From Clostridia bacterium (GTDB taxonomy: Bacteria > Bacillota > Clostridia > Oscillospirales > Butyricicoccaceae): DNA of 7,521 nt. Under the pieces are notes generated by a model, which saw only the letters and a list, made by a program, of their open reading frames with translations, did no database searches and was not told the DNA's origin. The stretch's first letter is position 1. Each line of letters begins with the position of its first letter. The stretch covers positions 1-7,521 of the forward strand of contig JAFQKM010000032.1 in NCBI GenBank assembly GCA_017396925.1. The letters are read 5' to 3'. A program made the position numbers and the translations under genes. Positions 1-5,309 of this stretch are shown here, one piece after another.

Positions 1-6
1 AAAAAC

Positions 7-12
7 AGGAGG
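7..12 (+). promoter_or_regulatory. Ribosome binding site of the flotillin gene
   Basis: A perfect AGGAGG lies 7 bases before the ATG at 20 and fixes that start over the in-frame ATG at 29. The promoter must lie left of the window. Confidence 0.85.
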
Positions 13-19
13 AAAAGAA

Positions 20-1525
20 ATGAACGGAATGTTTAACCCCGCAGTCATCGGCGGCGCAGTTGCTGCCATCTTTGCCATCGTGCTTCTGGTGCTTGGTTAC
101 CTCAAGGCGCCGCCCGACACGGCCTATATTATTTCGGGTCTGGGCAAAAAGCGTATCCTGATCGGTAAGGCCGGCTGGCGCATCCCCTTCTTCGAGCGTG
201 TCGACAAGCTGTCGCTGCGTGTCATGCAGGTCGACGTCAAGACATCCGAAGCCGTCCCCACCAACGAGTTTATCAACGTCTCGGTCGACGGTGTTGCCAA
301 CATCAAGGTCTCCAGCGATCCCGAGCTGCTGGAAAAGGCCTCCGAGGCCCTGCTGGGTATGCAGCAGAGTGAAATGATCTCGATGGTCACCCAGGTCCTC
401 GAGGGTAACATGCGTGAGATCGTCGGTTCGGTCGGTCTGAAGGAAATGGTGCAGGACCGCCAGGGCGTTGCCAAAAAGATCACCGAAAACGTCGTGCCCG
501 ATATGCAGAAGCTGGGCATCGAGGTGGTTAACTTCAATATTCAGAACTTCAAGGACAATGCCGGCACCATCGAAAACATGGGTATCGACAATGTCGAGCA
601 GATCCGCAAGCAGGCCCAGATCGCCAAGGCTCATGCCCAGCGCGACATCTCGATCGCTTCGGCCAACGCCGAGCAGGAGGCCAATGCCGTAAAGGTCCAG
701 GCCGAAAAGATGATCGCCGAGCAGAATGCCGAACTGCTGGTCCAGCAGGCCGAGATGCAGGTCCGCGCCGACACCAAGAAGGCCGAGGCCGACGCCGCCT
801 ACTCGATCCAGCAGGAAGAGCAGCGTAAGGTCATCGAGGTCACCCGTACCAATGCCGATATCGCCCGCCGTGAGAAGGAAGCCGAGCTGGCCGAGAAGGA
901 GATCGCCCTGAAGGAGCGTCAGCTGGATGCCGAGATCCGCAAGCAGGCCGACGCCATGAAGTATAAGGCCGAGAAGGAAGCCGAAGCCGATCTGATCCGC
1001 CGTCAGCGCGATGCTGAAGCGGCCGCTTATGAAGCTATCAAGGAAGCCGAGGCCCGCAAGGCCGAAGCCGAAGCCCTGCGCTATGCCATGGAGCAGGAGG
1101 CCGAAGGTATCCGTGCCAAGGGTCTTGCCGAAGCCGAAGCCATTGAAAAGAAGGCCGAGGCCCAGCGCAAGATGGGTGAAGCCTCTATTCTGGAAATGTA
1201 TCTGACCGCCCTGCCCGACGTCGTGAAGAATGCCGCCGCACCTCTGGCGCAGACCGACAAGATCGTCATGTACGGCGATGGAAACTCCACCAAGCTGGTG
1301 CGTGATGTTATGGCCTCGGCCAGCCAGATTATGGACGGCATGAAGGAATCGACCGGCATCGACCTTTCGGCTATGCTGGCCGGTATTGCCGGCGGCGCCA
1401 TTGCAGGCAAGCAGACAGCGCCCCAGCATATCGTCATCGAAGCCCCTGCCGCCCAGAGTGTACAGGCCGAAGTCGAGACCTGCAGCTGCGAGGATGAACC
1501 CCAGCAGCCCACACCCGTTGAATAA
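20..1525 (+). CDS. Flotillin / SPFH (band 7) domain protein, FloT-like
   Basis: This is a membrane scaffold protein of the flotillin family, which oligomerises at the cytoplasmic membrane and organises membrane microdomains. Seen: a hydrophobic N-terminal anchor (about residues 8-27), then an SPFH/PHB domain (about 30-190) with the typical 'GKAGWRIPF' segment near 49-57 and 'NFNIQNFKD' near 171-179. A long, highly charged Glu/Ala-rich coiled coil follows (about 190-388, many EAEA and KAEAE repeats). The C-terminal region contains 'ALPDVVKNAAAPL' and 'DKIVMYGDG' near 397-421, the signature end of flotillins. The 501 residues are close to Bacillus FloT (about 509). A Gly/Ala-rich segment (452-463) precedes an acidic, proline-rich tail with a Cys-Ser-Cys at 488-490. 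A strong terminator follows directly, so it ends its own transcript. No NfeD-family partner gene follows it, unlike the Bacillus yuaFGI operon; one could lie upstream, outside the window. Family assignment is secure; its partners here are inferred. Confidence 0.95.
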   Translation: MNGMFNPAVIGGAVAAIFAIVLLVLGYLKAPPDTAYIISGLGKKRILIGKAGWRIPFFERVDKLSLRVMQVDVKTSEAVPTNEFINVSVDGVANIKVSSDPELLEKASEALLGMQQSEMISMVTQVLEGNMREIVGSVGLKEMVQDRQGVAKKITENVVPDMQKLGIEVVNFNIQNFKDNAGTIENMGIDNVEQIRKQAQIAKAHAQRDISIASANAEQEANAVKVQAEKMIAEQNAELLVQQAEMQVRADTKKAEADAAYSIQQEEQRKVIEVTRTNADIARREKEAELAEKEIALKERQLDAEIRKQADAMKYKAEKEAEADLIRRQRDAEAAAYEAIKEAEARKAEAEALRYAMEQEAEGIRAKGLAEAEAIEKKAEAQRKMGEASILEMYLTALPDVVKNAAAPLAQTDKIVMYGDGNSTKLVRDVMASASQIMDGMKESTGIDLSAMLAGIAGGAIAGKQTAPQHIVIEAPAAQSVQAEVETCSCEDEPQQPTPVE

Positions 1526-1544
1526 AAGCATCCAACAGAACCGC

Positions 1545-1573
1545 AAGACCGCCCCGATGGGGCGGTCTTTTTT
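1545..1573 (+). terminator. Rho-independent terminator after the flotillin gene
   Basis: An 11-base perfect stem (AAGACCGCCCC, 1545-1555, pairing with 1559-1569) closes a 3-base GAT loop and runs into a T-tract at 1568-1573. It starts 19 bases after the flotillin stop codon. It separates the flotillin transcript from the downstream cluster. Confidence 0.95.
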
Positions 1574-1600
1574 ATGCCTGCGACTTCAAATCTCCACAAC

Positions 1601-1640
1601 GCATTTAGCGTGCATTTCGTAAATCTGCTATGGTATAGCT
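1601..1640 (+). promoter_or_regulatory. Probable promoter region of the lipoprotein-tubulin-actin cluster
   Basis: A promoter is expected here because a strong terminator lies just upstream and a tight gene cluster starts just downstream. The stretch is AT-richer than its surroundings. Two overlapping extended -10-like elements are visible: TGCTATGGT (1626-1634) and TGGTATAGC (1631-1639). Neither has a convincing -35 box at 17 bases. A direct repeat GCATTT occurs at 1601 and 1612, one helical turn apart, and ATTT-CGT-AAAT (1614-1624) is a small inverted repeat. These could be regulator contacts, but both are short enough to arise by chance. Confidence 0.35.
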
Positions 1641-1653
1641 ACAGAAATAACGG

Positions 1654-1664
1654 AAGGAGTGATC
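1654..1664 (+). promoter_or_regulatory. Extended ribosome binding site that decides the lipoprotein start
   Basis: AAGGAGTGATC is almost the full complement of the 16S rRNA 3' end, lacking one G. The GTG at 1659 overlaps it and is too close to be used from it; the ATG at 1683 is 23 bases beyond the GGAG and too far. The codon at the ideal distance (8 bases) is ATC at 1668, followed by AAA CGC AAG. Confidence 0.7.
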
Positions 1665-3194
1665 CCCATCAAACGCAAGCATATGACTTTCTGGTGCCTG
1701 ATCTTTCTGCTGCCCATTCTGGCCGGCGCGATGGTGCTGATCGGATGCGGCAAGGCCGGAGAGATGCAGGATGCGGCACCCCCCGAAGAAGAAATCGAGG
1801 CCACAGTTCCCGAGCCTGCTCTGCAGGCAGAGCCTGACGGCCCCGACCGCATCTTTTTCGACAATTCACAGGCCATGTTCGGCCTGACCGAGACCGACCA
1901 GTACGGCGGTGTGCTTCATGCTCTTATGCAGAGTGAGGCCCTGCGCGACACCGAATGCTATACCCTGCAGACGGTGGCCGACAAGGCAAGCGACAATCTG
2001 CGCTGGAGCGCCATCGACTACAACGCCCTTAAGGTCAGTTTCACCGAGAAAAACCTGTATACCTTCTATCAGCTGGGCGAGCCCATCCCCAAGCTTGGGG
2101 AAAAAGGCCCCCTTGGCCTGCTCTTTGACAGCGGCCTGATCGATCCCGCCCGCCTGACACTGGTGGTGACCGACATGACCGAAAACAACTTCGGTGCATC
2201 CCAGATCGCGGCCGAGCTTTCGGAGATCCTGGCTGCACGCGACGATACCGGCCTGACCATGTATGGCCTGACCTGCAGCGGCTTCAGCGGCAATGTCTCC
2301 TACCCGGCCTTTACAGCCAAGGGCACCGAGATCCGCACCGTCTTGGGCTATCGAGGCAATGCCCAGGCCTATATTCTGGCCATCGGCCCCATTGCCAAGC
2401 TGATCGATTTCGACGCCCGTTTTGCCGAAAAGCTGGGCGGCAATGCAGCCCTCGACAAGGCCATCTACTGGGGCGGCGACAACTACTGGGGCGAAAGCGG
2501 CATCGGCGACTTTGGCGTGATCGAGGCCCGGAAACTGTCGGGCGGCAGAGCCGATACCCTCAATACCACCGTCAATGCCGTATTGACCGAGCAGACCGGC
2601 GACACCTTCCGATTCGAATACAGCAAGTCGACGGCCAGCAAATATAAAAACAATGTCCAGCTGACCCTGCTGGCCCCCATGAGCGAAAGCAGCCCCTTCC
2701 GGAGCGAAGCGCTGACCGTATCCAATCTGACGGTCGAGCAGCGCAGCCTCGGCAGGGAAGAGGGCGCCTTTGCACCTTCCGATGCTGCTGTGGAACTGAC
2801 AGCCTGTGCATTGGAAGAGGCGCTGCCCCTGTGGAAGGAAGGGGCCGAAAAGCGGGACGGCAGCCGAGCCTCGGAAAGCGGCGGCTGGCTGCTGCAGCTT
2901 GGCCTGGAAGCTCCCGGCAAAAAGACCGAATATAAGATCTCGTTTGATCTGACCGCCGAAGCCGACCCGGGCAGCGGCTGGATCGCCGAAAAGTCGGCCA
3001 CCGTCTATGAATACCAGAGCCTGCAGGATCTGCTGCCGGTCTCTCCGCTCAACGATCGCCATCAGATCTGGACGGCCGGGGCCACCGACATCCTGTCCCG
3101 CACCCTCGATCTGACCGACGTCGATCAGCTGCTTTCGGCGGCGGTACCCCAGACGCGCATCGTGCGCCACATCGAGATCATCCTGACACGATAA
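1659..3194 (+). CDS. Lipoprotein with a von Willebrand A-like domain
   Basis: Predicted lipid-anchored protein on the outer face of the cytoplasmic membrane. Seen (numbered from GTG 1659): basic N-terminus KRKH (5-8), hydrophobic segment (about 11-28), and lipobox L27-I28-G29 with lipidated Cys30. An acidic, Pro/Ala-rich linker follows (about 35-62). A Rossmann-like region (about 64-260) begins with strand 'RIFFDNSQAMFG', where D68-N69-S70 resembles the metal-site motif of VWA domains, and continues to 'LVVTDMTENN' with D172 at the expected later metal position. The third position of the D-x-S-x-S motif is Ala72, so metal binding may be weakened. The rest (about 260-511) looks beta-rich and I do not recognise it. 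It is the first gene of the cluster; the next gene starts 36 bases on. The start codon is uncertain (GTG 1659, ATC 1668 or ATG 1683). The lipoprotein call is firm; the VWA call is a pattern-level judgement. Confidence 0.8.
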   Translation: MIPIKRKHMTFWCLIFLLPILAGAMVLIGCGKAGEMQDAAPPEEEIEATVPEPALQAEPDGPDRIFFDNSQAMFGLTETDQYGGVLHALMQSEALRDTECYTLQTVADKASDNLRWSAIDYNALKVSFTEKNLYTFYQLGEPIPKLGEKGPLGLLFDSGLIDPARLTLVVTDMTENNFGASQIAAELSEILAARDDTGLTMYGLTCSGFSGNVSYPAFTAKGTEIRTVLGYRGNAQAYILAIGPIAKLIDFDARFAEKLGGNAALDKAIYWGGDNYWGESGIGDFGVIEARKLSGGRADTLNTTVNAVLTEQTGDTFRFEYSKSTASKYKNNVQLTLLAPMSESSPFRSEALTVSNLTVEQRSLGREEGAFAPSDAAVELTACALEEALPLWKEGAEKRDGSRASESGGWLLQLGLEAPGKKTEYKISFDLTAEADPGSGWIAEKSATVYEYQSLQDLLPVSPLNDRHQIWTAGATDILSRTLDLTDVDQLLSAAVPQTRIVRHIEIILTR

Positions 3195-3213
3195 ACCATA
3201 AAGAAACCTGCAG

Positions 3214-3220
3214 AAGGAGG
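3214..3220 (+). promoter_or_regulatory. Ribosome binding site of the small membrane protein
   Basis: A consensus AAGGAGG stands 10 bases before the ATG at 3231 and supports that start. Confidence 0.8.
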
Positions 3221-3230
3221 ACAATTTGTT

Positions 3231-3644
3231 ATGAAGAGATTTCAGAAAGCCGGCAGTGGATTTGCCCTGATGCTGCTGGGTCAGCTGGCCGGCGGTATGC
3301 TGATCGGCGCCTATGCCATGATCGGCGACGTCGGAATGGAATACAGCGGTTATGCCTGGAGCTGTGCATTGGGCTTTGCCCTGGTATCGGTGGTGGGCTG
3401 GCTGCTGTGGTTCAACGGCCATTGCAGCAAGCTGGATGCCGCCGTTAACCCCGGTACGGTGGTTGTAAATCCTGTACCTGCCCTGATTGCGATGGCCATC
3501 ATGCCCCTGCTGGCCTTTACCTTCGGCCTGACCAGCGGTGAAGAGATCGGCTGCCTGGCCATCGGCGCCATTCTGGCCATGATCCCCGACGGCCTCGGCC
3601 TCTGGATGGGCATTCGCGAAAGCGCACAGCGCTGCAGCATCTGA
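3231..3644 (+). CDS. Small four-helix integral membrane protein, family not recognised
   Basis: A 137-residue protein with four predicted membrane helices at about residues 11-31, 41-61, 81-100 and 106-128. It has a short basic N-terminus (MKR) and a polar loop between helices 2 and 3 (about 62-80, containing two Asn-Pro or Asn-Pro-Gly turns). Helices are Gly/Ala-rich, which favours close packing. There is no catalytic motif and I cannot name a family. By hydropathy and the basic N-terminus both ends are likely cytoplasmic. It sits between the lipoprotein (36 bases upstream) and the tubulin-like gene (19 bases downstream). This position suggests it is the membrane link between the lipid-anchored outer component and the cytoplasmic NTPases. 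That role is inferred from context only. Confidence 0.8.
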   Translation: MKRFQKAGSGFALMLLGQLAGGMLIGAYAMIGDVGMEYSGYAWSCALGFALVSVVGWLLWFNGHCSKLDAAVNPGTVVVNPVPALIAMAIMPLLAFTFGLTSGEEIGCLAIGAILAMIPDGLGLWMGIRESAQRCSI

Positions 3645-3648
3645 TACG

Positions 3649-3655
3649 AAAGGAG
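3649..3655 (+). promoter_or_regulatory. Ribosome binding site of the tubulin-like gene
   Basis: AAAGGAG lies 8 bases before the ATG at 3664 and starts 4 bases after the previous stop codon, so it fixes this start and marks tight operon spacing. Confidence 0.8.
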
Positions 3656-3663
3656 ACAACAAC

Positions 3664-5292
3664 ATGTTTGAATGGTTCTTTAACCTGTTTCACGATGAAG
3701 AAGAGGCCGAGCCTCAGGCTCTGCCCACCCCCGATCCCCAGCCTGTGCAGAGCCAGAACGACGGCGTTGCCCGTTTTCTCATCGGCTTTGGCGGCAGCGG
3801 CAGCTTCATTCTGGCCCTGTACGCCCTCTTCATGCTGGGCAATAAGCTCTTCCGTGCGGCACGCGACCGCGCCGATTACCAGAGCCCTGTCATTGCCACC
3901 GTCGACATGGATGCCGGCAGCCGCGGTGCTTCCATGATGACCCGTATGACCGAGCTGATCAATGCCATCCTCAAGTGGGATACCGGCCGTGTCATCGGCG
4001 GTCCTGTCCGTGCCGTCAATGCATCGGTCAGCCAGGATATGGAAAACTCCACCGATGAAAACTCCATCGCCGATATGGTCCGCGACGACAAGGCGGCCCG
4101 TGATCAGATCTCGGTGGTGCTTACCCCCGGCGAGATGGCCCGTCCCCGCAAGGTCGGCGGCTATGGCATTGCCCGAGTCGTACAGATGTGGACCGGCGCC
4201 ATGCTGCATACCGACACCCTCGAGGCCCTGAGCGATTCCATCATTCAGGCCTACCGCAACGGCCATAAGGTCGTGGTCAGCCTGGCAGGCGCCTGCATCG
4301 GCGCCACCGGCGCGACCTTCCTCAATGCCTTCAGTGAGGCCATTTATGAAGGCTGCCGTGCCGTTGATCCCAACCGTCTGGGTGATCTGCGCATCCACAA
4401 TGTCGTTCTGCTGGGCTATGCACGCCATCCCGTCAGCGACGATATCGATGATCCCATCCGCCTCGACTCGGAGGAAGACGGCCTGCGTGCCGCCAACTGG
4501 ATCCGCAACCGCCAGAAGGAGGGCATCGACCAGAAGGTCGCCCGTACCTATTTTGTCGATGCACCTGCCGTTACAGCCTGCGAGCAGTATTCCTTCGGCG
4601 GCGAGCAGTACCGCCACTTCACGCTGGGCGATCTCTATGCCCTGCTGGCCATCCGCGAGAGCCTCGAGACCCCCTTTGAATCGATGTACGACGGCAACCG
4701 CATCTTCCTGCCCCGTACCGCCGAGGTGGGTGAATCCCGCGTGACATGGAGCAGCTTTGAAGACGAGCGTTTTGCACGCTCGATGGTCTCGTCGGTCCGT
4801 CTGGCAGCCTTCACATGGCTCAAGCTGCGCCCCATGACCGTAGGCGTCGGCGACAGCGAGCTGCGCAAGGCGCCCCATATCCGAAAGCTGCTGGGCGAGG
4901 AGGCCACAGTTGCCCAGCTGGCCACCGTCACCCGTCCGCTGGAGGCCCTGGTGGCCCTCTCCCGCGAGGTGCTGATCGCCGCCTGTGAGATCGCCTCTTC
5001 GGGCAAGGACTGGAGCGATCCCCAAAGCGTTTTCGGCAATTACGATACCGTCCTCTTCGACCCCAATCTGCTGCAGGAGATCCTGCGCGGTGATATGGAC
5101 GGCAGTGAGGTCAATGCCTTTGAACTGGATGAACTGACCCGCTGGGAGCTGCCCGGCGGCAAGGAGAAATATGCCTTTGATACCGGCAGCCTGACCGTCA
5201 ATCAGGCCTACGACAGGGCGGTAGACAAAGTTGACCCCGGTGATACCGCAGCCAAGTTCCTGCTGGAGCTCTACCGTGTTCTGTGCGTCTGA
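3664..5292 (+). CDS. Tubulin/FtsZ-like NTPase (Tubulin_2-type)
   Basis: A 542-residue cytoplasmic protein predicted to have the tubulin/FtsZ fold. Seen: a nucleotide loop 'IGFGGSGSF' at 40-48 after a beta strand, matching the first glycine loop of the superfamily. 'VDMDAGS' (80-86) lies where tubulins have the T2 loop. 'SLAGACIGATGATF' (206-219) corresponds to the tubulin signature loop, normally GGGTGSG, here degenerate as G213-A-T-G-A-T218. It is followed by 'HNVVLLGY' in the position of the next core strand. The remainder (about 250-542) is mostly helical and unassigned. The N-terminus is distinctive: an amphipathic stretch rich in Phe/Trp (2-9), then an acidic and Pro-rich linker (11-30) before the domain. 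Divergent tubulin homologues of this type are known in bacteria and archaea, often near VWA-domain genes, and have been proposed to act in membrane remodelling. It does not resemble cell-division FtsZ closely. The exact family needs a profile search. Confidence 0.75.
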   Translation: MFEWFFNLFHDEEEAEPQALPTPDPQPVQSQNDGVARFLIGFGGSGSFILALYALFMLGNKLFRAARDRADYQSPVIATVDMDAGSRGASMMTRMTELINAILKWDTGRVIGGPVRAVNASVSQDMENSTDENSIADMVRDDKAARDQISVVLTPGEMARPRKVGGYGIARVVQMWTGAMLHTDTLEALSDSIIQAYRNGHKVVVSLAGACIGATGATFLNAFSEAIYEGCRAVDPNRLGDLRIHNVVLLGYARHPVSDDIDDPIRLDSEEDGLRAANWIRNRQKEGIDQKVARTYFVDAPAVTACEQYSFGGEQYRHFTLGDLYALLAIRESLETPFESMYDGNRIFLPRTAEVGESRVTWSSFEDERFARSMVSSVRLAAFTWLKLRPMTVGVGDSELRKAPHIRKLLGEEATVAQLATVTRPLEALVALSREVLIAACEIASSGKDWSDPQSVFGNYDTVLFDPNLLQEILRGDMDGSEVNAFELDELTRWELPGGKEKYAFDTGSLTVNQAYDRAVDKVDPGDTAAKFLLELYRVLCV

Positions 5293-5293
5293 G

Positions 5294-5300
5294 AAAGGAG
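5294..5300 (+). promoter_or_regulatory. Ribosome binding site of the actin-like gene
   Basis: AAAGGAG lies 9 bases before the ATG at 5310. It rules out the nearer ATG at 5302, which is one base away and opens only a short out-of-phase frame. Confidence 0.8.
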
Positions 5301-5309
5301 AATGAACAG

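Noticed and set aside
590..1185. Many short GAA/GCC-type nucleotide repeats in the flotillin gene
   Set aside because: They reflect the Glu/Ala coiled coil encoded with a narrow codon set, and are not a DNA repeat element or CRISPR array.
1574..1837. Small 87-codon + strand frame starting in the intergenic gap
   Set aside because: It has no ribosome binding site, starts inside the terminator tail, and mostly overlaps the lipoprotein gene in another frame.
2087..2100. Perfect 14-base palindrome CCCCAAGCTTGGGG inside the lipoprotein gene, followed by five A
   Set aside because: It lies inside coding sequence, has no loop or T-tract on the + strand, and codes an ordinary Pro-Lys-Leu-Gly run. 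It is not a terminator and probably arose by chance.
1866..3665. 599-codon open frame on the minus strand
   Set aside because: It is the codon-register antisense of the lipoprotein gene and crosses into the next gene. The composition is typical of a shadow frame.
3517..5025. 502-codon open frame on the minus strand
   Set aside because: It is the codon-register antisense of the tubulin-like gene, with the same biased composition and no domain or convincing start context.
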